A stretch of DNA of 64,000 bases from Massilia sp. Bi118 (GCF_918697865.1 NZ_CAKKMV010000012.1:62001-126000), one strand, 5' to 3'; counted from the first letter of the stretch, positions 16,635 through 24,793 are shown. Program-made: numbers and translations. The notes: generated by a model from the letters alone, not told the origin.

Positions 16635-17855
16635 TTATTGAGATTGCATCGCGCGCAGGCGCAGTAAAGCTTCCAGGAAGTAGTAGTCCGCGTAATTCAG
16701 CGGCACGTCGATCTCCTTGCCGGCCGGCTTGTGGCCGGTCGCATGCTTGAGCAGGAATCCGTGGTTGGTGCCAGGGGCAGCCAGGTAGTCGCCCGACGAC
16801 AGGCTGCGCAGCTGGCGCTCGGCGAAGGCGCGGTAGCGCGCGGCATGCGGGGCGTCGACGAAGCCGGCCAGTTCCAGCAGCGCCGAGCTGGTGATGGCGG
16901 CGGCCGAGGCATCGCGCGGGGCGTTCGGGATGGCGGTATCGTCGAAGTCCCAGTAAGGGATGGCGTCTGCCGGCAGGCGCGGGTGGTTCATGAAGAAGTC
17001 GGCGATGCGGCGCGCCTGGGCCAGGTACTCGGGCTTTTTCGTTTCGCGGTACATCATGGTGTAGCCGTACAGGCCCCAGGCCTGGCCGCGCGCCCACGAT
17101 GATTCGTTGGCGAAGCCCTGCACCGTCTGTTTGCCGCGCACGGCGCCGCTCGAGGGGTCGTAGTCGACCAGGTGGTAGCTGGAGGCATCCGGGCGGAAGT
17201 GGTTGCGCAGGGTGGTGTCGGCGTGGGCGATGGCGATCTCGCGGTAGCGCGGCTCGTTCGCGGCCCTGGCTGCCCACATGAGGAGTTCCAGGTTCATCAT
17301 GTTGTCGACGATGACCGGGAATTTCCAGGTACTGTCCTTCCAAAGGTCCCAGGACTGGATGGCGCCCACTTTCGGGTTGTAGCGGGTGATCAGGGTGGTG
17401 GCGCCGGCCAGCAGGGCGTCGCGGTAGGCCGGGTCCCTGGTCAGGCGGTAGCCGTTGCCGTAGCTTGCACCCAGCATGAAGCCGAGGTCGTGCTGGCTCT
17501 TGTCGAACTTGGCCGGGGCCGTGTCAGCGGTGTAGCCGATGGCCGCCGTTTTCCAGGTCTGGTCGCCGGTGGCTTCGAACAAATACCACAGCGAGCCGGG
17601 AAAGAAACCGGAAGTCCAGTCCTTCGGCCCGACCGTTACCAGGGCGGCGCCGTCGACGGTGCGCGGGAAGCCCGGCTTGGCCTGGGCTTCGGACAAGAGG
17701 GTGCGGTACTGGGCGGCCGCAGCCTGGAAATCCCGCTTGATCAGATCGCCGATGGGCTCGGCGGCCAGCGCCTGGCTGCCGGCGGCGGCAAGGGCGAGCC
17801 CGCAGGCAAACGTTTTCGCAGCGCGGCTGAGGGCCCGGCGGCTTGCGTGCAACAT
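16635..17855 (-). CDS. Secreted GH88 unsaturated glucuronyl hydrolase
   Basis: A 406-residue GH88 enzyme (UGL). A signal peptide runs to about residue 32 (GSQALAA). Seen: WTSGFFPGSLWYLFEATGD (80-98), HDLGFMLGASYG with Asp123, VIVDNMMNLELLMWAA with Asp184, GFANESSWARGQAWGLYGY, and YWDFDDTAIPNAPRDASAAA. The two Asp match the catalytic pair of Bacillus UGL (Asp88, Asp149). These enzymes hydrate 4,5-unsaturated uronic acids at the non-reducing ends left by polysaccharide lyases. The start at 17855 is chosen from AAGGAGACGAACC and the signal peptide; the frame extends 22 codons further but through promoter sequence. It heads the leftward unit with the TonB receptor and GH2, preceded by a good promoter and two LacI-type operators. 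Confidence 0.9.
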   Translation of the reverse strand: MLHASRRALSRAAKTFACGLALAAAGSQALAAEPIGDLIKRDFQAAAAQYRTLLSEAQAKPGFPRTVDGAALVTVGPKDWTSGFFPGSLWYLFEATGDQTWKTAAIGYTADTAPAKFDKSQHDLGFMLGASYGNGYRLTRDPAYRDALLAGATTLITRYNPKVGAIQSWDLWKDSTWKFPVIVDNMMNLELLMWAARAANEPRYREIAIAHADTTLRNHFRPDASSYHLVDYDPSSGAVRGKQTVQGFANESSWARGQAWGLYGYTMMYRETKKPEYLAQARRIADFFMNHPRLPADAIPYWDFDDTAIPNAPRDASAAAITSSALLELAGFVDAPHAARYRAFAERQLRSLSSGDYLAAPGTNHGFLLKHATGHKPAGKEIDVPLNYADYYFLEALLRLRAMQSQ

Positions 17856-17881
17856 GGTTCGTCTCCTTGTGCCTGTAATTA

Positions 17882-17902
17882 TTGTGAGAATCGTAATCAC
17901 AA
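17882..17902 (-). promoter_or_regulatory. Palindrome over the GH88 -10 region
   Basis: TTGTGA-N9-TCACAA. It covers the -10 box (17890-17895) and expected start site of the GH88 promoter. The 9-bp spacing does not fit CRP (which needs 6 between TGTGA and TCACA); a different regulator or chance is possible. Confidence 0.4.
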
Positions 17903-17918
17903 GAATTGGCCATGTCAA
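17890..17918 (-). promoter_or_regulatory. Sigma-70 promoter of the GH88-TonB receptor-GH2 unit
   Basis: On the leftward strand TTGACA (17913-17918), a 17-bp spacer and TACGAT (17890-17895). It is a near-consensus promoter about 35 bp before the GH88 start codon. Confidence 0.75.
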
Positions 17919-17926
17919 CAACTTTA

Positions 17927-17940
17927 GGAAAACGATTAAC
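17927..17940 (-). promoter_or_regulatory. LacI-type operator before GH88
   Basis: GTTAATCGTTTTCC read leftward, one base different from the site at 5202-5215 and two from that at 6378-6391. It lies 9 bp upstream of the -35 box. The match over 12 kb links this block to the regulator at 5298-6290. Confidence 0.68.
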
Positions 17941-18027
17941 TTGATTCTTTTTGAATTGGTCGGGCCAGTTTCATAGGGGGATTCGAAAATGTATTTCCTG
18001 TTTCGGTGAAATCAGGCGGGATGAGAG

Positions 18028-18037
18028 AAAACGTTTT
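18028..18037 (+). promoter_or_regulatory. Second, upstream LacI-type palindrome
   Basis: AAAACGTTTT is a perfect 10-bp palindrome with central CG, about 97 bp (centre to centre) upstream of the operator at 17927-17940. It might serve as an auxiliary operator for DNA looping; weaker than the other three sites because the flanks do not match. Confidence 0.4.
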
Positions 18038-18080
18038 GCTTGCTGTTGTGCAGCAAAATGGGAGAGGGGAGAAAAGTAAC

Positions 18081-18112
18081 AAAAAACCCCTGGGACGCGA
18101 GTCGCAGGGGTT
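18081..18112 (-). terminator. Rho-independent terminator of fliT
   Basis: Leftward: stem AACCCCTG/CAGGGGTT, extended by GAC/GTC across one mismatch, tetraloop, then TTTTTT. It begins 21 bases after the fliT stop. Confidence 0.88.
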
Positions 18113-18133
18113 GATTGGAAGAGAGGAGAACGC

Positions 18134-18415
18134 TTAGTGGGCGCTCATCGCACGCTCGATCTGTGCATGCCACGGCTCGGTCACGTCGCGCACGGCGCGG
18201 TCATTGGCCATGATCTGCTTGAGCAGGTCGATCTTGCGCAGGCGCTGGGTACCTTCCAGCGGCGGCACGCCCGATTTGGTGGCGCTCACCTGCACGGACA
18301 CCTGGGTTTCCAGCCGTGCCAGACCATCGAAGTCGCCATCCTGGGCAGCAACTGCCATGCGGCCGCTGAGGGCGGCGATGTTTTCGTACATGGCGAGGAC
18401 TTCGTTGGACGTCAT
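18134..18415 (-). CDS. fliT: Flagellar protein FliT (orphan)
   Basis: A 93-residue, mostly helical protein. The start MTSNEVLAMYENIAALSGRM, the middle DGDFDGLARLE and the part RLRKIDLLKQIMANDRAVRDVTEPW fit beta-proteobacterial FliT, the chaperone that holds the filament cap protein FliD and, in enterobacteria, restrains FlhDC. It is normally in a fliD-fliS-fliT cluster; here no other flagellar gene is visible. A FliA-type promoter 51 bp upstream (18466-18492) independently supports a flagellar role. The start at 18415 fits the family; the frame runs on to 18727 through non-coding sequence. No good Shine-Dalgarno precedes it. A strong terminator follows, so it is a single-gene unit. Confidence 0.78.
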   Translation of the reverse strand: MTSNEVLAMYENIAALSGRMAVAAQDGDFDGLARLETQVSVQVSATKSGVPPLEGTQRLRKIDLLKQIMANDRAVRDVTEPWHAQIERAMSAH

Positions 18416-18465
18416 GATGCACCAGGAGCAAGTTTTCCGGCCGGATTGCCGGGTATCTAGGGTCG

Positions 18466-18492
18466 TTAACGGCCCCGATTTTTGGAACTTTA
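18466..18492 (-). promoter_or_regulatory. Sigma-28 (FliA) promoter of fliT
   Basis: Leftward: TAAAGTTC (18485-18492), 11-bp spacer, GCCGTTAA (18466-18473). The enterobacterial FliA consensus is TAAAGTTT-N11-GCCGATAA, so 14 of 16 bases and the spacing match. The fliT start is about 45 bases after the expected transcription start. Confidence 0.82.
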
Positions 18493-18703
18493 GGGTTTTC
18501 GAAAGATTTTTTTTAAAAAATTTTCGCAAACTCGAGTATTGAGATTTTGCACGTTTCTGAGTTGATCCAGCGCAAGGAAGAGATGGACATAAAGCGTCCT
18601 GCTCCCGGGTTTGTGCAATCCAGCCCGGCTTTCTGCAGTCTGTCGCAAAGCTGTCATCCTTGCTATTTGGCTTGCTTATAGTGCAAGCTGGATCGGTGCG
18701 CCA

Positions 18704-18808
18704 TAGAGCGCCTAACAAAACCTCCATGGCGGCGTTGCAGCGTCTCGCCGTACTAGCGTACTGTCTTCGACGCTGCGCCTTGCCCTGAAGGTTTTGTTAG
18801 GCGCTCTA
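18704..18808. repeat. 105-bp palindromic element with 20-bp terminal inverted repeats
   Basis: The ends 18704-18723 and 18789-18808 are perfect 20-bp inverted repeats (TAGAGCGCCTAACAAAACCT on the left). Inside are a second pair GCAGCGTC (18737-18744)/GACGCTGC (18769-18776) and a near-palindrome GTACTAGCGTAC at the centre. There is no open frame, so it looks like a MITE-like or large REP-like element. It occupies the fliT/M1-peptidase gap (18416-18854), which otherwise holds only the FliA promoter. Confidence 0.8.
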
Positions 18809-18854
18809 AGCAGCGCCGACGAAAAACAAGATGAGAGAGAAAGGGAGAATGTCC

Positions 18855-21470
18855 ATGAGACAGTTCCAGGCGATCGGCGCTACCGCGCTCGCCCTTGCCG
18901 CCTTTGGCGCCCATGCCGAGGCACCATATTCTTTTGATAAGACGCCGGGCAAGCTGCCCAAGGACGTCATCCCGGTCGAATACCGGGCTCACCTGGCGCC
19001 GGACATTGCCGCCAATACCTTCAGCGGCACGGAAACGGTCGAGATCGAAGTGCTTAAAGCCACCTCGACCATCATGCTGAACGCCGCCGCGCTGGAGGTC
19101 GACAGCGCCGCGCTTTCCGGCAAGGGCTTGAAAGAGCTCAAACTGACGCCGGTGCTGGACGAGAAGCAGGAAACCCTGAGCTTCACCCTGCCGCAGCCGC
19201 TGGCGCCGGGCCGCTACCGCCTGGAACTGGCCTTCCGCGGCAAGATCAACCGCGAAGGGCGCGGTCTGTTCTACGTCAACTACCAGGCCGGGAAGGCGGA
19301 CAAGAAGCTGATCGCCACCACGATGGAGCCGACCGATGCGCGCCGCATGCTGCCGACCTGGGACGAGCCGGCCTTCCGCGCCAGATTCCGCCTGTCGGTC
19401 GACCTGCCGGCCGGCCTCAAGGCCTACTCCAACACCCCGGTCGACAGGCAGACGGGCATTGCCGGCGGCAAGCAGCGCATCAGCTTCAAGCCGACCCCGA
19501 AGATGCCGAGCTACCTGGTGGTGCTGGCCGCCGGCGAGTTCGAACGCATCAGCACGAAGCAGGACGGGGTCGAGATCGGCGTCGTCACCACCGAGGGCAA
19601 GAAGGAGAAGGGCGCCTTTGCCCTGAGCGCCAGCCGCGACCTGCTGCACTTCTATAACAACTACTTCGGCGTGCCTTATCCGCTGGCGAAGCTGGATCAA
19701 ATCGCGATCCCGAACGGCTTCAACGGCGCGATGGAGAACTGGGGCGGCATCGTCTACAACGAAAACACCCTGCTCTACGACCCGAAGACCAGCCCGGAAC
19801 ACATCAAGCAGCTGACCTTTTCCGTCAACGCCCACGAGATGGCGCACCAGTGGTTCGGCAACCTGGTGACCATGGCCTGGTGGGACAACCTGTGGCTGAA
19901 CGAAGGCTTCGCGTCCTGGATGGCCTCCAAGGCGACCGAGCACTTCCACCCGGAGTGGCGGCCCTACCTGGCCAACATCGGTGACCGCGAGCGCGTGATG
20001 AACCTGGACGCCCGCAAGACCACCCACCCGATCCAGACCCCGGTCGAGACCGAGGCGCAGGCCGCCGACGCCTTCGACGACATCACCTACGAAAAGGGCC
20101 AGGCCTTCCTGCGCATGCTGGAAGCCTACCTGGGCGAAGACGCCTTCCGCAAGGGCATCCGCGCCTATATGCAGAAGCACCAGTACTCGAACACGACCTC
20201 CGCCGACTTGTGGACGGCGCTCGAACGTGCCTCGGGCAAGCCGGTCGGCAAGCTGGCCTCGGACTGGACCACCCAGCCGGGCTTCCCGCTCATCAAGGTG
20301 GAGCAGGCCTGCGAGGACGGCAAGCGCAAGGTGACCCTCAGCCAGCAGCAGTTCCGCCTGGACGAGCCGGCCACGGATAATCGCCTGTGGAGCGTGCCGC
20401 TGCAGGTCGGCACCGTCAACGGCAAGACGACGACGACCCTGCTCGCTGGCGCCAGCGCCAGCGTGATGCTGCCCGGCTGCGAAGGCGCGCTGGTGGTCGA
20501 TCCGCACAGCGTCGGCTACTTCCGCATCCAGTACGACCGCGCCACCTTCGACGCCCTGGCCGGCCAGGCCGCGCGCCTGCCGGACGCCACCCGCCTCAAG
20601 CTGCTGAACGATACCTGGACCCAGGTCACGGCCGGTCTGGTCCCGCTCGACGCCTGGCTGAAGCTGGCCGCGCAGCTGGGCGACGAGCCGCGCCTGGCAG
20701 TGTGGGAATCCATCATTGGCAACCTCAACTTCCTGGATAGCCTGGCGCGCGGCGAGCCGGAGCGTCCATTGGTCCGCCGCTTCATCGCCGGCTTCGCCAA
20801 GCCCAGGCTGCTCAAGCTGGGCTGGGAAGAGAAGCCCGGCGAGACCGTCGAAGACGCCCAGCTGCGCGCGCTGCTGGCCGGCGCCCTGGCGAGAAGCGGC
20901 GACGAGGAAGCGATCGCGCAGGCGCGCAGCCGCTTCAAGCGCTGGCTGGAAGATCCATCTTCGGTCAGCCCGGCGATGATCGGCTTCGTGACCTCGGCCG
21001 CCGGCCGCTACGCCGACCAGGCGACCTTCGATGCCATCGCCCAGCGCATGCAGCAGACCCAGAACAACGAAGAGCGCTCGCGCCTGCTGGGCGCGCTGAT
21101 CCAGGTGCAGGATCCGGCGCTGGCGGACAAGGTGCTGCAGATGGCGCTGTCGCCGAACACGCCGCCGACCCAGGTGGCCGGCATCGTGCAGGGCGTGGGC
21201 CGCTCCCATCTGGAGCAGGCCTGGAACTTCGCCGTCGCCAACCGCGAGCAGCTGATGAAGTCCCAGGATTCGGTCGGCCGCAACCGCGCCTTCCCGGGCA
21301 TCGTCGCCGCCTCGTCGAGCGCCCGGGACGCCCAGCGCATGGAAGACTTCGTTCGCCAGAACTTCGAAGCCGATGCGCAGGTCGAAGCGCAGCGGGTCGC
21401 CAGCGGCGTGCGCGTGCGCGCGGCCCAGAAGGCGCGCCTGCTGCCGCAAGTGCGCGAGGCGCTGAAATGA
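18855..21470 (+). CDS. M1-family metallopeptidase, secreted aminopeptidase
   Basis: An 871-residue zinc aminopeptidase with a signal peptide (residues 1-19, ending GAHA). Seen: an N-terminal beta domain (VEYRAHLAPDI), the exopeptidase motif GAMEN at 291-295, HEMAHQ (His327, Glu328, His331) with the third zinc ligand Glu350 in NEGFA, and an ERAP1-like helical C-terminal domain from about 520. It trims N-terminal residues from peptides, here in periplasm or outside the cell. The start ATG at 18855 has AAAGGGAGA eight bases upstream and gives a clean signal peptide; ATG at 18831 and 18849 are in frame but worse. The M13 peptidase gene follows at once, so a peptide-scavenging pair is likely. Confidence 0.92.
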   Translation: MRQFQAIGATALALAAFGAHAEAPYSFDKTPGKLPKDVIPVEYRAHLAPDIAANTFSGTETVEIEVLKATSTIMLNAAALEVDSAALSGKGLKELKLTPVLDEKQETLSFTLPQPLAPGRYRLELAFRGKINREGRGLFYVNYQAGKADKKLIATTMEPTDARRMLPTWDEPAFRARFRLSVDLPAGLKAYSNTPVDRQTGIAGGKQRISFKPTPKMPSYLVVLAAGEFERISTKQDGVEIGVVTTEGKKEKGAFALSASRDLLHFYNNYFGVPYPLAKLDQIAIPNGFNGAMENWGGIVYNENTLLYDPKTSPEHIKQLTFSVNAHEMAHQWFGNLVTMAWWDNLWLNEGFASWMASKATEHFHPEWRPYLANIGDRERVMNLDARKTTHPIQTPVETEAQAADAFDDITYEKGQAFLRMLEAYLGEDAFRKGIRAYMQKHQYSNTTSADLWTALERASGKPVGKLASDWTTQPGFPLIKVEQACEDGKRKVTLSQQQFRLDEPATDNRLWSVPLQVGTVNGKTTTTLLAGASASVMLPGCEGALVVDPHSVGYFRIQYDRATFDALAGQAARLPDATRLKLLNDTWTQVTAGLVPLDAWLKLAAQLGDEPRLAVWESIIGNLNFLDSLARGEPERPLVRRFIAGFAKPRLLKLGWEEKPGETVEDAQLRALLAGALARSGDEEAIAQARSRFKRWLEDPSSVSPAMIGFVTSAAGRYADQATFDAIAQRMQQTQNNEERSRLLGALIQVQDPALADKVLQMALSPNTPPTQVAGIVQGVGRSHLEQAWNFAVANREQLMKSQDSVGRNRAFPGIVAASSSARDAQRMEDFVRQNFEADAQVEAQRVASGVRVRAAQKARLLPQVREALK

Positions 21471-21517
21471 ATGCCAGGTACTACAATAAGACGATCACTC
21501 ACCAGGAAGGGAAATAC

Positions 21518-23578
21518 ATGAAGACGAGTTGGACTCCAGTAAAGACGGCCATCGTGCTGGCCCTGTGCGGCGCAGCCGTCGTTTCGATGCCGGGCCAGGC
21601 TGCCGGGCAGGCACAGGCCGGCGCGCCGAAGGCTGAAGCCACGCAGGCGAACGCCGCGGTGAAGCCTGGCGACGACTTCTTCGCCTACGCCAACGGCGAC
21701 TGGCTCGCGAAAACCGAGATCCCGGCCGACCGCAGCTCCTGGAGTTCGATGGGCGCGCTGGCAGAAGAAACCAACCAGCGCATCGTCAAGATGATCGAAG
21801 ACCTCGCCAACGACAAGAAACTGAGCGGGGAGGCGCGCAAGGTGTCGGACTACTTCCGCGCCTACATGAACGAATCCGCCATCGAAGGCAAGGGCGTGGC
21901 GCCGCTGAAGCCGATGCTGGCGAAGATCGACGCGATCAAGGACAAGGCCGGCCTCACGCGCGCGCTGGGCGAATCGATCCGCGCCGACGTCGACCCGCTG
22001 AACAACACCGACTTCTTCACCGAGAACGTGTTCGGCCTGTGGGTCGCGCAAGGCCTGCACGACACCAGCCGCCATATGCCCTACATCCTGCAGGGCGGCC
22101 TGGGCATGCCGGACCGCGCCTACTACCTGGACAACAGCGAGCGCATGGCCGGGCTGCGCACCAAGTACCAGCAGCACATCGCGGCGATGCTCAAAATGGC
22201 CGGCTACAGCGACGCCGAAGCACGCGCCGCCAAGGTGTTTGCGCTCGAAGTCGACATCGCCAATGCGCACGGCACCCGTGCCGATTCGGCCGATGTGCTG
22301 AAGGCGGACAATACCTGGACCGTGAAAGACTTCACGTCCAAGGCCCCGGGCATGGACTGGAACGCCTTCTTCAAGGCCGCCAAGCTGGGCGACCAGCAGA
22401 AGTTCATCGTGTGGCACCCGTCGGCGGTGGTCGGCGAAGCCGCGCTGGTGAACAAGGTCGACCTGGCCACCTGGAAGGACTACCTGGCCTTCCACCGCGT
22501 CAACCAGATGGCCAACGTGCTGCCGAAGGCCTTCGCCGACCAGCGCTTCGATTTCTACGGCAAGTCGCTGAGCGGCACGCCGCAGCAGTCGGTCCGCTGG
22601 AAGCGCGCGCTGGGCGCCACCAACGAGGCGATGGACGAGGCGGTCGGCAAGATCTACGTGGCCAAGTACTTCCCGGCCGAGAACAAGGCGCGCCTGCAGC
22701 AGATGGTGAGCAATATCGTCGACGCCTTCGGCAAGCGCGTCGACAAGCTGGACTGGATGGCCCCGGCCACCCGCGCCCAGGCCAAGGAAAAGCTGAAGAC
22801 CCTGTACGTGGGCGTGGGCTACCCGGACAAGTGGAAGTCGTATGAAGGCCTGAAGGTCGTGGCCGACGATGCCTTCGGCAACGCCGTGCGCGCCGACGAA
22901 TTCCACACCGCGCAGGAGATCGCCAAGCTGCACCGCAAGCCGGACCGCACCGAATGGTCGATGCCGCCGCAACTGGTCAATGCCGTCAACCTGCCGCTGC
23001 AGAACGCGCTGAACTTCCCGGCCGCGATCCTGCAGCCGCCGTTCTTCGATCCGAAGGCGTCCGACGCCACCAACTACGGCGCGATCGGCTCCGTCATCGG
23101 CCACGAGATCAGCCACAGCTTCGACGACCAGGGCGCGCAGTTCGACGCCCAGGGCCGCCTGCGCGACTGGTGGACCAAGCAGGATGCGGAACACTTCAAG
23201 ACCGCATCCGGCAAGCTGGTGGAGCAGTACAACGGCTACAAGCCTTTCCCGGACCTGGCCATCAACGGCCAGCTGACCCTGTCGGAAAACCTGGCCGACC
23301 TGGCCGGCCTGGCCGCATCCTACGACGCCTACAAGACCGCCGCCGGTGCCAAGGCCACGGTGGAGGGCGACCGCCAGTTCTTCCTCGGCTTTGCGCACAG
23401 CTGGCGCACCAAGGCGCGCGAAGCCGCCGAGCGCCGCGGCATCCTGACCGACGGCCACGCGCCGGGCCAGTACCGCGCGGCCACCGTGCGCAACCTGGAT
23501 GCCTGGTACAAGGCCTTCGACGTGCAGCCGGGCCAGAAGCTCTACCTGGCGCCGGAAGACCGCGTGCGCGTCTGGTAA
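21518..23578 (+). CDS. M13-family (neprilysin-like) metallopeptidase
   Basis: A 686-residue secreted zinc endopeptidase. A signal peptide covers about residues 1-28 (ending PGQAA). The N-terminal M13 domain begins at KPGDDFFAYANGDWL. The C-terminal catalytic domain holds GHEISHSFDDQG with His529, Glu530, His533, the ENLAD motif with third ligand Glu590, and the terminal CxxW-like end replaced by DRVRVW, usual in bacterial members (PepO-like). It cleaves oligopeptides. The start ATG at 21518 has AGGAAGGGAAA upstream. It follows the M1 gene by 47 bp and probably shares its transcript. Confidence 0.92.
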   Translation: MKTSWTPVKTAIVLALCGAAVVSMPGQAAGQAQAGAPKAEATQANAAVKPGDDFFAYANGDWLAKTEIPADRSSWSSMGALAEETNQRIVKMIEDLANDKKLSGEARKVSDYFRAYMNESAIEGKGVAPLKPMLAKIDAIKDKAGLTRALGESIRADVDPLNNTDFFTENVFGLWVAQGLHDTSRHMPYILQGGLGMPDRAYYLDNSERMAGLRTKYQQHIAAMLKMAGYSDAEARAAKVFALEVDIANAHGTRADSADVLKADNTWTVKDFTSKAPGMDWNAFFKAAKLGDQQKFIVWHPSAVVGEAALVNKVDLATWKDYLAFHRVNQMANVLPKAFADQRFDFYGKSLSGTPQQSVRWKRALGATNEAMDEAVGKIYVAKYFPAENKARLQQMVSNIVDAFGKRVDKLDWMAPATRAQAKEKLKTLYVGVGYPDKWKSYEGLKVVADDAFGNAVRADEFHTAQEIAKLHRKPDRTEWSMPPQLVNAVNLPLQNALNFPAAILQPPFFDPKASDATNYGAIGSVIGHEISHSFDDQGAQFDAQGRLRDWWTKQDAEHFKTASGKLVEQYNGYKPFPDLAINGQLTLSENLADLAGLAASYDAYKTAAGAKATVEGDRQFFLGFAHSWRTKAREAAERRGILTDGHAPGQYRAATVRNLDAWYKAFDVQPGQKLYLAPEDRVRVW

Positions 23579-23662
23579 AAAGTTTGTAGAAGGTAACGGA
23601 CGCCTGCGGCGGGGATGCCGGGCCTAGAATCAATGGCCTGGTGTTCTCATCGCAGGTGATCC

Positions 23663-24343
23663 ATGAAGCAGCATTATCTCGACCTCAGGCGGCGCATCGT
23701 GCGCACGCATCCGAACATGGCCCAGGACGACGACTACCGGGAAATTGCCGAGCGCACCCTGCATCACTACGAGCTCAGCGCGCCGCGCTTCTTCGCCGGC
23801 ACCATCGATCACGACGTCAGCCAGAACATCGCGGCCCTGCTCGATGCGATCGAGGCCGAGCCACCTTACACCATCCTCGACCTCGGCTGCGGCCCGGGGC
23901 GCGACCTCAAGACCTTCCGCAGCATGGGCCACCGCGCCATCGGCCTGGACGGCAGCGCGCGCTTCGTGGAGATGGCGGCGCAATACAGCGGCTGCGAAGT
24001 CTGGCTGCAGAATTTCCTCGATCTCGATCTGCCGGACGAACTCTTCGACGGCATCTACGCCAATGCCTCGCTGTTTCACGTCCCGCGCAGCCTCCTGCCG
24101 AAGGTGTTAATGGAACTGTTCGCTGCCCTGAAGCCGGGCGGCGTGCTGTTCAGCTCCAACCCGCGCGGCAACAACGAAGAGGGCTGGAACGGCCCGCGCT
24201 GGGGCAGCTTCCACGATTATCACGCCTGGGAAGCCTTCGTGACCGAGGCCGGTTTCGACCCCATTCATCACTACTACCGTCCAGCCGGGCTGCCGCGCGA
24301 CCAGCAGCCATGGCTGGCCTCGGTGTGGCGTAAGCCCCTTTAA
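23663..24343 (+). CDS. Class I SAM-dependent methyltransferase
   Basis: A 226-residue soluble methyltransferase. Seen: motif I ILDLGCGPGRDLKTF (residues about 71-85), the acidic end of strand 2 AIGLDGS, the motif IV region LFDGIYANASLFHVPR and motif VI LKPGGVLFSSNPRGNNEE. An N-terminal helix pair precedes the domain. Proteins of this form are often annotated as TehB/UbiE-like with unknown substrate. ATG at 23663 follows a weak AGGTGATCC. It lies 84 bp after the M13 gene and is alone on the strand before the CsbD gene. No substrate can be given. Confidence 0.83.
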   Translation: MKQHYLDLRRRIVRTHPNMAQDDDYREIAERTLHHYELSAPRFFAGTIDHDVSQNIAALLDAIEAEPPYTILDLGCGPGRDLKTFRSMGHRAIGLDGSARFVEMAAQYSGCEVWLQNFLDLDLPDELFDGIYANASLFHVPRSLLPKVLMELFAALKPGGVLFSSNPRGNNEEGWNGPRWGSFHDYHAWEAFVTEAGFDPIHHYYRPAGLPRDQQPWLASVWRKPL

Positions 24344-24542
24344 GTTTCACCTAACAAAATTGATTCCACTACGTTAACCGGCGAACAGAGTGCGGGCGGC
24401 AATGGGCCCAAGATGAACCCATACCGCTCGACAGCCGAACGGTATGAACGGGATCTCGACACCGCCACCAATCTCGGCGGTCCACCGGATGGGATGCGCA
24501 GCGGGTCGAGGGTTCGTTAACCAACCGAAAGGAGGTGTCCAT
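24344..24542 (+). other. Intergenic leader region of the first csbD gene
   Basis: No gene seen. It holds a 7-bp hairpin CATACCG/CGGTATG (24420-24446), and GTTAACC occurs twice (about 24374 and 24513). The strong ribosome binding site AAAGGAGG lies at its end. A promoter could not be placed with confidence. Confidence 0.45.
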
Positions 24543-24722
24543 ATGAATGAGGACCAGATCAAAGGCAAGGCCAAAGACATTGGCGGCAAGATTCAAGAAG
24601 GTGTCGGCAAAGCCGTTGGCAGCAGCGAGCAGCAAGCCAAAGGCCTGAACAAACAGGTCGAAGGCAAGGTGCAGGAAAAGGTCGGCGACGCTAAAGATAT
24701 CGTCGGCAAGGGTAACCGCTGA
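24543..24722 (+). CDS. CsbD-family small stress protein (copy 1)
   Basis: A 59-residue, highly charged, helical protein of the CsbD/YjbJ family: MNEDQIKGKAKDIGGKIQE, then KAVGSSEQQAKGLNKQVEGK and a final KDIVGKGNR. Family members are abundant stress-induced proteins of unknown mechanism. The start is fixed by a very strong AAAGGAGGTG seven bases upstream. A second copy of exactly the same length lies at 27047-27226, also followed by a hairpin of near-identical sequence. High expression is suggested by the ribosome binding site. The frame extends upstream to 24444 but without a start signal. Confidence 0.9.
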   Translation: MNEDQIKGKAKDIGGKIQEGVGKAVGSSEQQAKGLNKQVEGKVQEKVGDAKDIVGKGNR

Positions 24723-24749
24723 TCTGCATTGCCTAAGCGTGTACCTCCC

Positions 24750-24780
24750 AAACAGCCGCCTCCGGGCGGCTGTTTCCATT
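24750..24780 (+). terminator. Terminator of csbD copy 1
   Basis: A perfect 11-bp stem AAACAGCCGCC/GGCGGCTGTTT with a TCCG loop; the T-tract is imperfect (TTTCCATTT). Confidence 0.8.
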
Positions 24781-24793
24781 TAGAATCCCGATC

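Noticed and set aside
16615-17343. N-terminal extension of the TonB receptor frame to 17343
   Set aside because: It runs through the GH88 coding sequence in another frame; the signal peptide and AAAGGAGA place the start at 16614.
17882-17902. CRP site at the GH88 promoter
   Set aside because: TGTGA and TCACA are nine bases apart; CRP needs six.
18704-18808. Insertion sequence
   Set aside because: Terminal repeats are present but the 105 bp hold no transposase; classed as a non-autonomous repeat.
18753-21449. An 898-codon antisense frame over the M1 peptidase gene
   Set aside because: No motif or signal; sense strand has signal peptide, GAMEN and HEXXH motifs.
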